Assembly: GCA_035409945.1 (NCBI GenBank) | Contig: DAONQC010000005.1 | Coordinates: forward strand, 59,979-123,978 | Reading direction: 5' to 3' | Source of the DNA: MWEH01 sp035409945 | GTDB lineage: Bacteria; Bacillota; Clostridia; Christensenellales; DTU072 | DNA: 64,000 bases | Shown here: positions 52,101 through 58,947 of the stretch, in pieces | How the letters are laid out: each line of letters begins with the position of its first letter | How positions within the stretch are numbered: the first letter of the stretch is position 1 | Notes under the pieces: model-generated | The model's input: the letters and a program-made list of their open reading frames with translations, nothing else | What the model was told of the DNA's origin: nothing | The model's database searches: none | Made by a program: the position numbers and the translations under genes

Positions 52101-52737
52101 TTCTAAGGGAATTATTTACACCATTAAAATACATATCAAAATTTTCGATTGCAGCATTAACTGTTGAATCTAGAGTATCATTGAATTTAATGAGTATTAC
52201 AAAATTAACGATAGTTCTTTTACCTGTTGCGCCGGCAAATAATGGTTGTTGGGGCACTTCTTCAGTAATTTCTTCATTATCATCACCATATGTGGTTATA
52301 AATCCACCATTCGTACTGGCCCTATCTTCCTTACTCAAAAGTTCGGGATTTAGTGATAAGTTTATATCCTCTACAGTAATGGTTTCAACTTTTGCCTCTC
52401 CTTCTAATACAGAAACACCAGTCGATATAACTTTCCCATTATTATCTAGCGTTGCATATGTTAAAGAATCATCATCTCTAAGTAAAACGTTACCATTTTC
52501 ATCGTGATAATATCTAAATTTTTCATCGCCACTTTCTTTAAAGTTAATCTTCTCTCCATTAACTTCCATACTTCTTTCGAAAGTGTACTTGAATAAATCT
52601 CCCTGTTTTGTAAAATCCTCATAACCTCTATCCGATCCATTACGGATAAAAGCGAACACACCCACCGCAAAAACTGATAACACAAATATCGTTATCAAAG
52701 CGTATGTCATAAATTTTTTAGTGTTAAATTTCTTCAT
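46195..52737 (-). CDS. Large secreted M6-family metalloprotease with RCC1, Ig-like and dockerin domains
   Basis: The protein has 2,180 residues. A signal peptide (MKKFNTKKFMTYALITIFVL) and a pro-region of ~170 residues come first. The M6 (immune-inhibitor-A-like) peptidase domain has zinc motif HEMGHVLGAPDFYHY at 351-365 and a Met-turn-like WDLMAQN. About 760-1050 are RCC1-like repeats (VAGSYTSYGLANDGTVLSMG, IAAGARHVVGLDNTGKVFATG). Next come Big2-type Ig domains (LTGIAISQESVRIATSKSVQL), then many bacterial Ig-like repeats (YGQALNILGLKLEVEY). The C-terminal ~60 residues are a type I dockerin with two calcium loops, DANGDGISTSADL and DLNGDGKVTQLDL. It should digest host or dietary proteins outside the cell while docked to a cohesin. 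There is no Shine-Dalgarno before the ATG; the leader is AT-rich and unstructured. Confidence 0.92.
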   Translation of the reverse strand: MKKFNTKKFMTYALITIFVLSVFAVGVFAFIRNGSDRGYEDFTKQGDLFKYTFERSMEVNGEKINFKESGDEKFRYYHDENGNVLLRDDDSLTYATLDNNGKVISTGVSVLEGEAKVETITVEDINLSLNPELLSKEDRASTNGGFITTYGDDNEEITEEVPQQPLFAGATGKRTIVNFVILIKFNDTLDSTVNAAIENFDMYFNGVNNSLRNYYEVMSNHDVTINSILPRESGAVYVHNGGNRQDYNIKDSNTATRRQKESELLTGAINATKNKFDLTGKNVDINNDGYVDSVSFLICGSNESTWGGLLWPHSWNLDGIDGSGYSTLGGAKVGDYSFNFSTSINTGILCHEMGHVLGAPDFYHYNYDYVPVGRWDLMAQNTNTPQYMLTYTRDKYVGGILSSQIVDVVDSGVYSLKPVAITPKTEVLSYRITLNERPNEYFMVEYRNPTISSSYDAAAPGTGLIVYRVREPHDFSSSVGNRDARFQSSLYPDEVHVFRPKVDMISTTNNVYNNSAKDVARANLSPHNAHFSRVGSGTSTTKYEYTNIFYSDGVNSKIEIEALSVGSDLAMFRISLPTGTLAIPDNAFDGKITAENIALYNGSDWSGVQAKIRFADINLQYLANVKLELLDNAYSVINTSNLNLGEFKNSYTELGQTVFDAPFVVNSKGNMQPPSVFYTEPFESESAMPTKLRVTVINAAGKQKVLGTYNVEGNSSIWSQIIASDTIQAKVFAGPRISVGINNGGTVVVSGDITTGIWEVGGKTNVLDIAVGRKHLLALKKDMTVTALGDNFYGETVVDSWYNVKQVVAGSYTSYGLANDGTVLSMGLNDFYQLNVSGWKNIVSIAAGARHVVGLDNTGKVFATGDLERQSGLLQETSVAKITAGDSFSAVLRTDGTVGIYGEFNVGGGIPLSDALASLTGATNIVAGSRHLLALMPNGTVKAIGDTSSSQCEVSGLYDIIDMAASEHHNVFLREDGVVEFTGIGVSQFGTNNPMVNLIYPVGTYVRANSVSNPDLVPLDGRRIKVGTTSTISVDISPASTTYQRVIYTSSNESVIRVDMLGEGTTHKTAKLTALSVGTAEITARINGTSISKSITITTYEDKPLTGIAISQESVRIATSKSVQLEYSYIPFDATNVGTVSPTFTSSAPDIVSVDSVTGRITAQSVGEAIITVSITIDDVEYTDTCAVTVVSAGVSITVKKVGETPSNPIALKVKQNESINPDSLIMTVTIGAEAPVVIPVTPDMITCDTSTTGTKNAAITYQGASAVVSVIVSKYVTFVEFTEIPKSNYLLGEALSIAPGERGKIKITYSDNTSTNHDVQPTSFQGYNSEKLGRQTLTYRVPDPVFTNDIHELKHNITVSDWVENISFSPRILAYPFGEDISVTEQVVLSMRSGNERLEDFDSPNLTIEGYNKAIEGYQSVVVKYNDTATGNELTTTPVNIEVLLEGEVTYKYKDQPGYIHYFEVTKDFSIDLEFVQNQGKIFKIGAKETTPDIWFRMENFNKYLEYDASNPGTEQISDLVIYIQRYEDGVLIEEYELSRLQITLRGLSQSSSWGISKKDPANPSNYILLGEEDITTFKYTPLTGDPKPQDLRVRRSLQAGGIDIRTPMEMVYDPELINVVQPLGMRYLNEWKYTKIKIIDTPKYIHTIENQTISYNGKMTIDVYVEMTLRGKVLVSPSTYSIKYEKNGVFIGREKEGIIIEGTNYNTTLGEIKVTVEYAEADYTGSKEFILTVLDVFKQIRMIEEPRIDYWYGEEFNPQSAKFEIEYESGAKEEEYFDAGSPNYKVYPEMNGANVDANGQAITLQYRIGQEVVWSQQVTCYVRNNPSRLDVNLSKFTYLYNESLAIQEVRLTYANGENNRIGAVRYSHNYDKTAIGTQNVVFTYREEMTLNGAGEPGYITVTRVNNKDVVTVTPTRRTPNDIMITVSPENPKIVTLTVTKAISVEVIDKEDNITIVKTPNQREYQYGQALNILGLKLEVEYRSSRKLSLEGAAIKAANLKINYNPTQVGSQTVTITGQNIDAAVASFGVYVSKDGESVLSYKTKTGITVDKQNRVVAIKDEGVFVSEAFNLFSNADYLTKHMLDKNGSSVSTGEGSRALRTGDRVVFKNADDVVIYDFEVNVFGDANGDGISTSADLEEMAQILLRSENKKYVMDLNGDGKVTQLDLVLFARKFALST

Positions 52738-52792
52738 ATTTTATGTATTTGTTTTGCGTTTTATTATTAGTACCAAGTTGCTCTTTATTGTC

Positions 52793-52880
52793 TATTTTAT
52801 CTTCCAGCCTTAGGATTTTGATTACATTTAATTGCTTACTTTATCTTCAAGTCCTAGATTTTTTTAACCGTTTAAGTTAG
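52793..52880. repeat. 44-bp tandem repeat in the divergent promoter region
   Basis: TATTTTATCTTCCAGCCTTAG (52793) recurs as TACTTTATCTTCAAGTCCTAG (52837). It lies in the protease leader. The rest of 52738-53323 is AT-rich, with an ACACACGCGCGCAC patch at 52948-52961, and no credible gene. Confidence 0.55.
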
Positions 52881-52901
52881 AGTTCTATGGCAATGTTTAA
52901 T

Positions 52902-52930
52902 ATTATACCAATTTTTTCGCCACATTTCCA
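52902..52930 (-). promoter_or_regulatory. Promoter of the M6 protease gene
   Basis: On the minus strand, TGGAAA (52925-52930), a 17-nt spacer ending TGG, and TATAAT (52902-52907; extended -10 TGGTATAAT). Predicted leader is ~158 nt. Confidence 0.6.
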
Positions 52931-53323
52931 TATTAATATATAATCATACACACGCGCGCACAAATAGTCTAGTTTTTTAACTTTCAGAAAATCTCCACCT
53001 AAAAACCTAAAATCATTCTGATCAAGATATGCAACAAACACACAAACCTATCTAAGTAAGCACATTTACTAGTGTACTCTCTCTAATATGAGTTCAAATT
53101 GTCCTTTATAAAAATCAAAACCATTCTATTAAAGGATGATTCTAAACATATCATTAAAACAACCATATACGACGTAAGGTTTGTTAAAAAAAGTGATATT
53201 AATTTACTTCTCCTCAATATTGACACCTCGTGTCTCTTATATTATTATGTACCTAACTTAAGTTTTGTGTGTTTTGGGGATTTTTTTAAAACATTTGGCA
53301 TAATATTACTTTTGAGGTGAGGG

Positions 53324-54952
53324 ATGGCTACACTTGCACATGATAAAAAGTATTTAAAACCAGTGGACTATGCATCTTTTGGCGGAGCTATGTTCGCAAA
53401 TGGAGCAGTAACTGGACTATTACAAGCATATCTAATGACATTTTCACTGCTTATAATCCCAGATGACAAAAAGTATGTACTCGGAATAATATTTTTCATC
53501 GTAAAAGTGTGGGATGGTATAAACGATCCAATCTTGGGACTTATTGTCGATAGAACAAAAACCAAATGGGGAAAGATGCGACCATACATTATATTTGCAG
53601 CAGTACCATTTGGACTACTAACTATTGCATTTTTTATTATCCCTAATTCTTTTTCAACAACAGCTAAATTAATAATGATATTTTTTCTGTACTTGCTATG
53701 GGATACAGTATCAACCCTTGTCGACGTTCCACTAAACGGTCTATATTCAGTAATAACTCCAAATGCTAAAGAACGAACAAAACTTGTTACTTTTACAAGG
53801 CTTCTTGGTAGCGTAGGTGGCGAATCAGCTCTAGTGCTATATACTGTCGCTCTTCTTATTCTTGGTAAAGATAAAGTTAGAGAGTCAATAATGGCTGCAG
53901 CTGTCATAATCGGTGTACTTGCCCCTATCCTTTTGATATGGGGTGCTTTACAATCTAAAGAGCGTCTAACACCACCAGTTCAAGAAAAACATTCAATTAA
54001 AGATGTATTTAAGTATCTAAAACAAAATAAACCATTAATCTTTTTACTCTTTGCAAACCTTCTAACTTTCTTTAGACACGTTGTATCTGCGTCTATAATT
54101 TATATGGTTGTAATAGTATTTAACGAACCTCATAAACAAATTTTATTTGCTTTACCTGGTGCGATAGCCTCTGTCTTAGGCATGCTTTTGGCACCTGCCA
54201 TGAAGAAAAAATTTGACTCTAAATCGATATTTATAATTTCAACGATTGCACACTCCATTGCACTTGTTATAGTTTACGCTGCGGGTAGTTATGCCATGTC
54301 TAAAGATATGCAAATCGCCTTATACGTCATAGCAGCACTTGCATTTCTTGCCATGTTGCCCGTAGGTCTACTAAACACAGTTCCTACTCTCATGGCAACG
54401 GACATAATTGACTATATGGAATTAAAGACAGGCAAGCGTTATGAAGGTATAACTTTTTCACTCATGACTTTAAGAAGTAAAGTTTCAAGCGGGCTTAAAG
54501 ATGCTTGGATGATCTTTTTATTAGTCGTGGTTTTTAAACTAGTAGGAGACACCACAAGTAGTACGTTCCCACCTCAATCCGATTGGACTAAAAAGGGAAT
54601 TTTTTGGATGTACACCCTAATACCAGCAGCCACAAACCTGCTTTCAATCGTGCCACTATTTTGGTATAAACTCGATGGTAAAACTATGGAAAAAGTGCAT
54701 GCTGAATTAGACAAAAGAAGGTCTGAAGCAGCCATAGCCACTGACACCGAAATAACCTTGTTAGCTGACAATTCAGCGGACAACGTTGAATATGCTAGAC
54801 CCTCAAACCTTCCTCAAACCGAACTTGAGAAAAATCTAAGTGATATGCTAGAGTCTTTTAAAACGCCAATACTAACACCTCTTTCCAAAGCTAATCTAGT
54901 AACCACAAATCCAGCTGGCGAAACGATAGAACCCACGCCAAAGGAAGTCTAG
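53324..54952 (+). CDS. GPH-family sugar:cation symporter (MFS)
   Basis: The 542-residue protein has 12 predicted membrane helices. The motif IFFIVKVWDGINDPILGLIVDRTKTKWGKMRPYI in outline (WDGINDP...GLIVDRTKTKWGKMRPYI) is diagnostic for the glycoside-pentoside-hexuronide symporter family, in which the Asp in the second helix takes part in cation coupling. DIIDYMELKTGKRYEGI near residue 365 is the second family motif. The C-terminal ~90 residues are hydrophilic and cytoplasmic. It imports an oligosaccharide or glycoside with Na+ or H+, and could feed the cytoplasmic GH2 and GH20 enzymes (inference). GAGGTGAGGG precedes the ATG. The 3' end may be echoed at 55020-55060 (CACTCCCAAAGGGACT against CACGCCAAAGGAAGTCT), with weak support. 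Confidence 0.9.
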   Translation: MATLAHDKKYLKPVDYASFGGAMFANGAVTGLLQAYLMTFSLLIIPDDKKYVLGIIFFIVKVWDGINDPILGLIVDRTKTKWGKMRPYIIFAAVPFGLLTIAFFIIPNSFSTTAKLIMIFFLYLLWDTVSTLVDVPLNGLYSVITPNAKERTKLVTFTRLLGSVGGESALVLYTVALLILGKDKVRESIMAAAVIIGVLAPILLIWGALQSKERLTPPVQEKHSIKDVFKYLKQNKPLIFLLFANLLTFFRHVVSASIIYMVVIVFNEPHKQILFALPGAIASVLGMLLAPAMKKKFDSKSIFIISTIAHSIALVIVYAAGSYAMSKDMQIALYVIAALAFLAMLPVGLLNTVPTLMATDIIDYMELKTGKRYEGITFSLMTLRSKVSSGLKDAWMIFLLVVVFKLVGDTTSSTFPPQSDWTKKGIFWMYTLIPAATNLLSIVPLFWYKLDGKTMEKVHAELDKRRSEAAIATDTEITLLADNSADNVEYARPSNLPQTELEKNLSDMLESFKTPILTPLSKANLVTTNPAGETIEPTPKEV

Positions 54953-55205
54953 TTAATTCATTATAATACCAGCATCTTTTAGCACAACAAATTAACAACT
55001 GTAAATATGCTGGTCAAACGCGCGACCACTCCCAAAGGGACTTTAAACAGTCTGAACATAAAGATAAACTACAATCATGTTATGTCCTAAAATATATGTT
55101 TTTGTTGCCCTAACTATTACTTTGATATAATGTTTATTTCCGAACAAAAGTTATAGTTATTCCAATAATCAGCACATTTTTTAACCAAACAACTCACTTG
55201 TTATA
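54953..55205. other. Gap between sugar symporter and Gfo/Idh genes
   Basis: An ACCAGCAT...ATGCTGGT inverted repeat (54978-55016) has a long loop and no T run, so it is not a clear terminator. A possible decayed copy of the symporter gene end lies at 55020-55060. Nothing else was recognised. Confidence 0.4.
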
Positions 55206-55235
55206 TTGACAGTTATAAGCCTATTGGACTATTAT
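55206..55235 (+). promoter_or_regulatory. Promoter of the Gfo/Idh/MocA gene
   Basis: TTGACA (55206-55211), 18-nt spacer, TATTAT (55230-55235), ~38 bp upstream of the ATG. The gene therefore has its own start point separate from the symporter gene. Confidence 0.7.
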
Positions 55236-55273
55236 GTATCTAATAAAAAAATCAATATTTTGGAGGAAGATTA

Positions 55274-56518
55274 ATGACAACGATTGCAATCATTGGACTA
55301 GGAAGCAGAGGGTACATGTACGGTCAGCATTTGAAAGCGCAAGGTGCAAAAATAGTTTCAATTTGCGAGAAAAAACAAGCCCTACTTGAAACTTCTGCTA
55401 AAACACTGGGCGTAGATCCAAGCAAAGCATTTCTTGATGAAAATGACTTTTTTGCACAAGGCAAAATTGCCGATGCTATGGTCATCGCAACCCAAGACAG
55501 AGACCATTATGGTCACGCAAAAAAAGCGCTAGAACTAGGATATCATATCCTATGTGAAAAGCCTGTTTCTCCCATAAAAGAACAATGTGAAGAACTAAAC
55601 GAGCTTGCTGCTTCTAAAAATTTATATATGGTTGTATGTCATGTTCTTAGGTATACATCATTTTATGACACAATAAAAAACATTATTGATGCTGGACTTA
55701 TTGGAGATATAACCTGCGTCAACCTGGTTGAAAATGTGGGCTATTATCACTTTGCCCATAGTTATGTTCGTGGGAACTGGAGAAGAGAAGACGAAACCGG
55801 TCCATCAATTCTAGCAAAATGTTGCCATGACTTAGATATGATATATTATCTCACTGGCAAAAAAGCAAAGACTGTATATAGTGCAGGATATAGAAAAGCA
55901 TTCATGCCAGAAAATGCACCAGAAGGTGCCCCATCTCATTGTCTATCTGGATGCCCTATAGAAAAAACCTGCCCCTATCATGTAGATAGAATATATCTAA
56001 CGCCCAAAAGACACTCTTTTCCTTTCTTCTTTATAAGACGTAGACTGATTTGCGAAAGACCAGGTGCATCAAGAAAAGAATTTAAAGATAAACTAAGAAC
56101 TTCTCCGTATGGAAGATGTGTGTACAAATGCGATAATGATGTTATGGAAAACCAAGTAGTTTCCTTAAAACTAGAAGGAGATATACCAGCAACCTTAACT
56201 ATGACTTGCCATACAAACAGAGTATATAGACACACTAGAATCAGTGGTACTAAAGGTGAAATCGTCGGTGAAGGTGGAAAATTTAAACTCAATATCTTTG
56301 CTGGTCCTAAAAAGACATATAGATTTAGTCTACTAGAAGCTATTGGTCACGCATCTGGGGATAGAAATATTATTAAGGACTTTCTCAAACTTTTACGCAC
56401 AAACGAAATAGCTCCAAAGCTTTCTTTAATGAAAGACACTATGGAATCACACTTAGTCGCTTTTGCTGCAGAAGAAAGTCGTAAAACTGGCAAAATCATA
56501 GAAATGCCAAAATATTAA
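55274..56518 (+). CDS. Gfo/Idh/MocA-family oxidoreductase with cysteine-rich insertion
   Basis: The protein has 414 residues. The N-terminal Rossmann fold has IIGLGSRGYMYGQHL, and ILCEKPVSP is the family's EKP motif (Lys ~95). The C-terminal alpha/beta domain has CCHDLDMIYYLTG, matching the usual GxHxxD position. An insertion near residues 217-235 (CLSGCPIEKTCPYHVDRIYL) holds three cysteines, and a further CVYKC follows near residue 283. Such Cys-containing members are known among clostridial Gfo/Idh proteins, but the role of the cysteines is unclear to me. The enzyme is an NAD(P)-dependent sugar or glycoside dehydrogenase; relatives include oxidising glycosidases. GGAGGAAG precedes the ATG, and a strong terminator follows. 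Confidence 0.88.
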   Translation: MTTIAIIGLGSRGYMYGQHLKAQGAKIVSICEKKQALLETSAKTLGVDPSKAFLDENDFFAQGKIADAMVIATQDRDHYGHAKKALELGYHILCEKPVSPIKEQCEELNELAASKNLYMVVCHVLRYTSFYDTIKNIIDAGLIGDITCVNLVENVGYYHFAHSYVRGNWRREDETGPSILAKCCHDLDMIYYLTGKKAKTVYSAGYRKAFMPENAPEGAPSHCLSGCPIEKTCPYHVDRIYLTPKRHSFPFFFIRRRLICERPGASRKEFKDKLRTSPYGRCVYKCDNDVMENQVVSLKLEGDIPATLTMTCHTNRVYRHTRISGTKGEIVGEGGKFKLNIFAGPKKTYRFSLLEAIGHASGDRNIIKDFLKLLRTNEIAPKLSLMKDTMESHLVAFAAEESRKTGKIIEMPKY

Positions 56519-56545
56519 CCACTAAATTCACAAATAAATATATTT

Positions 56546-56580
56546 AAAGGCTGTTAGGAATTAGTTTCTTAACAGCCTTT
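56546..56580. terminator. Bidirectional terminator between Gfo/Idh and DUF1846 genes
   Basis: AAAGGCTGTTA ... TAACAGCCTTT is a perfect 11-bp stem with a 13-nt loop, flanked by A and T runs. It sits between convergent genes. Confidence 0.85.
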
Positions 56581-56624
56581 CTTAATCTTAAATAGCCTCT
56601 CTAAATAGTTATATTCAAATTTAA

Positions 56625-58088
56625 TTAGGTATCGGCAAATTCCGATTCGCAAGTTAAGTTAATGCCCAGCCGGTTATAAACCTGAACTTCGCTTTCAGCC
56701 AACATAATTGTTGAGTGTGCTTCGCAGTTTTTTAGTTGAGATAACACCGCCATAGCTTTTGCAGGTAACTCCATCGTAGAAGCTGAAAATGCTAAAGCAA
56801 TGAGCGCTTCTTGTAGAGTGAGCTTACTTTGAGATAACCCTAGATTTTCCCTTTTTAGCTTTTCAATTGCTGCTATTGACTCTGGAGAAATAAGATTAAT
56901 TTTATCCGCAATGCCCGCTAGTTTTTTAAGTGCATTCATTAAAGCAGCAGCAGAGGAATTTATGGCTCCCTTACCCCTTCCAGTAACTATTTCACCATTT
57001 GGTAATTCTATTGCAACTACTGGGTTATCAACTTCTGATGCTCTTTTTAACGCTGCTTGTGCAACCTTTCTTTCAGAAGGTTTTGCACCCAAACTATTCA
57101 TCAATACTTCGACACGAAGAGCTGTATCCATGTCAACCCTTCCCATCTTATATTCATTGTATGTCTTATAATACCTACGAATTATTTCTTGTCTAGCAGC
57201 TTCCTTAATGACTTCTTCGTTTGTTATGCAATCGGCTACCCTATTTACACTTAAGTCAGTTGGCGACTTAAACATCTCAGCGCCCTTTATTTGCTTTAAA
57301 ATATCTCGTATAACAGGGAAACACTCCATGTCCCTATTATAATTTACCGCACTTATTCCATATGCTTCCAAATGGAAATAATCTATCATGTTTCTATCAG
57401 CTATATCTGCTGTTGCTGCTTCGTATGCTACATTAACAGGATGTTTTAAAGGAAGGTTCCATACTGGAAAAGTTTCAAATTTTGCATACCCTGCGTTAAT
57501 GCCTCTTTTATACTCGTGATAGATTTGAGATAGACATGTTGCAAGCTTTCCACTACTTGGACCTGGTGCATTGACTATCACAAGTGGTCTAGTGGTTTCA
57601 ATATATGAGTTAGCACCATATCCTTTATCTGAGACGATTGTATCTACATCATTTGGATACCCTTTAGTTATAGTATGAACATGTACCTTTTCTCCCATTT
57701 GTTCTAACTGATTTTTATACATATCCGCAGATGGCTGACCAGAATATTGCGTAATAACTACACAATTTACTAGCATACCTAATTTCCGCATTGCCTGCAT
57801 AAGGCGTATAAGTTCATTACCATATGTTATGCCAAAATCGGCTCGTATTTTATTTTTCTCAATATCTGGAGCTCCAATACAAAAAATGAGTTCTGCTTTA
57901 TCTTTTAATTTCCTTAAAATCTTTGTCTTGCTATTGGGATCGAAACCAGGAAGGACACGCGCTGCATGTAAATCATCAAATAACTTTCCACCAAACTCTA
58001 AGTACAGCTTGTTGTATTTTTCAATTCTTTCCAAAATACTAGCCGTCTGTTTTTCAATGTATTTTACATTATCAAAACCGATTTTCAT
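56625..58088 (-). CDS. DUF1846 family protein
   Basis: This ~487-residue member of the DUF1846 family keeps the normal length and markers: GFDNVKYIEKQTASILERI, EFGGKLFDDLHAARVLPGFDPN, CIGAPDIEKNKIRADFGITY, VVITQYSGQPSADMYK, VNAPGPSSGKLATCLSQIYHEYKRG and HLEAYGISAVNYNRD. The Ser-Gly-Lys in GPSSGKLAT looks like a phosphate-binding loop. Proteins of this family are widespread in Firmicutes and of unknown function; the fold suggests a nucleotide- or sugar-handling cytoplasmic enzyme. The ATG at 58088 is chosen because GGTGGTGG lies just upstream; an in-frame ATG five codons earlier is possible. It is monocistronic, with a consensus promoter. Confidence 0.9.
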   Translation of the reverse strand: MKIGFDNVKYIEKQTASILERIEKYNKLYLEFGGKLFDDLHAARVLPGFDPNSKTKILRKLKDKAELIFCIGAPDIEKNKIRADFGITYGNELIRLMQAMRKLGMLVNCVVITQYSGQPSADMYKNQLEQMGEKVHVHTITKGYPNDVDTIVSDKGYGANSYIETTRPLVIVNAPGPSSGKLATCLSQIYHEYKRGINAGYAKFETFPVWNLPLKHPVNVAYEAATADIADRNMIDYFHLEAYGISAVNYNRDMECFPVIRDILKQIKGAEMFKSPTDLSVNRVADCITNEEVIKEAARQEIIRRYYKTYNEYKMGRVDMDTALRVEVLMNSLGAKPSERKVAQAALKRASEVDNPVVAIELPNGEIVTGRGKGAINSSAAALMNALKKLAGIADKINLISPESIAAIEKLKRENLGLSQSKLTLQEALIALAFSASTMELPAKAMAVLSQLKNCEAHSTIMLAESEVQVYNRLGINLTCESEFADT

Positions 58089-58155
58089 CCCATCCACCAC
58101 CAAATAAACTTAAATCGTAAAAAAGGATTTTTTAACCCTTCAAACCCACTATCTT

Positions 58156-58184
58156 ATTATACATTTAGCACACTACTATGTCAA
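58156..58184 (-). promoter_or_regulatory. Consensus promoter of the DUF1846 gene
   Basis: On the minus strand, TTGACA (58179-58184), exactly 17 nt, and TATAAT (58156-58161). The perfect match suggests strong, housekeeping-type expression. The remaining gap (58190-58460) is AT-rich with nothing recognised. Confidence 0.8.
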
Positions 58185-58462
58185 TTTACAACCAGGTTCA
58201 AAAAGGCATAAACTCCAACATTTTTCATACAGTCATTTGCAATTAATATTCGGAAATATATGATGACTTAAACTTTGAAGTTTACTTGAGAATATATAGC
58301 AAATATCTACATATCACTGTATTCAATAGCAAAAATCCATGCATAGCTTAAGATTCACAGCTAGAATAAGATTTTACAGCATATATAGTAAACAAGTTTA
58401 CATACTAAATCCATCGTTTAAATTGTGGTTTTACTACAAAAATGCATATGCAGTGTGCTTGC

Positions 58463-58491
58463 TTGTCTTTTTTTTTATACTATTATATAAT
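58463..58491 (+). promoter_or_regulatory. Promoter of the small Lys/Ala-rich protein
   Basis: TTGTCT (58463-58468), 17-nt spacer containing a T9 run, TATAAT (58486-58491). It lies ~30 bp upstream of the ATG. Confidence 0.7.
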
Positions 58492-58521
58492 GAAATTAAC
58501 AAAGATAAGGAGGATTAATAC

Positions 58522-58845
58522 ATGAAACTTGAAGATTTACAAAGAAGTTTAGACTTGAGAAAATGGCATGATAGCGAAAATAATGCTATGGATATGTGCA
58601 GGCACTATGATTACTGTGTATTTTGTAGATTTGAAGCTGACTTTCCATGTGCAAGAGCATATAACCGCTTTGAGCAATCAAAGAAAAAAGAGGCAGCCGA
58701 AGCTAAACCAGCAGCAGCTAAAAAAGCTACAACTACGGCTAAAAAGCCAGCAGCTAAAAAGGCTACAACATGCGCAAAAAAACCCGCAGCAAAAAAAGCC
58801 ACAACAACAGCTAAGAAAGCTACAACCACAGCAGCAAAAAAATAA
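58522..58845 (+). CDS. Small Cys-cluster protein with histone-H1-like Lys/Ala tail
   Basis: The protein has 107 residues. The first ~50 form a compact acidic/aromatic module with four cysteines (CRHYDYCVFCRFEADFPC) that could bind zinc. The last ~55 are low-complexity KKATTTAKKPAAKK repeats, very like the C-terminal tails of histone H1 and of some bacterial HU or HupB proteins, which bind DNA without sequence specificity. A small chromatin or RNA-binding protein is likely; no known family is recognised for the head. AAGGAGG precedes the ATG, a strong promoter lies upstream and two hairpins follow, so it is a well-expressed single gene. The repeat codons are not identical, so the tail is maintained and not newly expanded. 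Confidence 0.82.
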   Translation: MKLEDLQRSLDLRKWHDSENNAMDMCRHYDYCVFCRFEADFPCARAYNRFEQSKKKEAAEAKPAAAKKATTTAKKPAAKKATTCAKKPAAKKATTTAKKATTTAAKK

Positions 58846-58873
58846 CTGCACTTTTTCAATAGTTTAAATTATG

Positions 58874-58896
58874 GAGGGCGTAAATTTTACGCCCTC
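58874..58896. repeat. Perfect inverted repeat after the small protein gene
   Basis: GAGGGCGTAAA-T-TTTACGCCCTC is a perfect 11-bp palindrome. It has no T run of its own but stands directly before a second hairpin with one, so it may stabilise the mRNA end. Confidence 0.7.
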
Positions 58897-58901
58897 ACAA
58901 G

Positions 58902-58927
58902 AGACCCATAGCGGTCTATTTTTTACT
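58902..58927 (+). terminator. Terminator of the small protein gene
   Basis: AGACC-CATAGC-GGTCT is followed by ATTTTTTA. Confidence 0.7.
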
Positions 58928-58947
58928 TTCTACTTAACCGAACATTT

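Noticed and set aside
53099..53320. 73-codon rightward frame before the sugar symporter gene
   Set aside because: It would need a TTG start with no ribosome binding site, and the composition is that of AT-rich non-coding DNA with no recognisable protein features.
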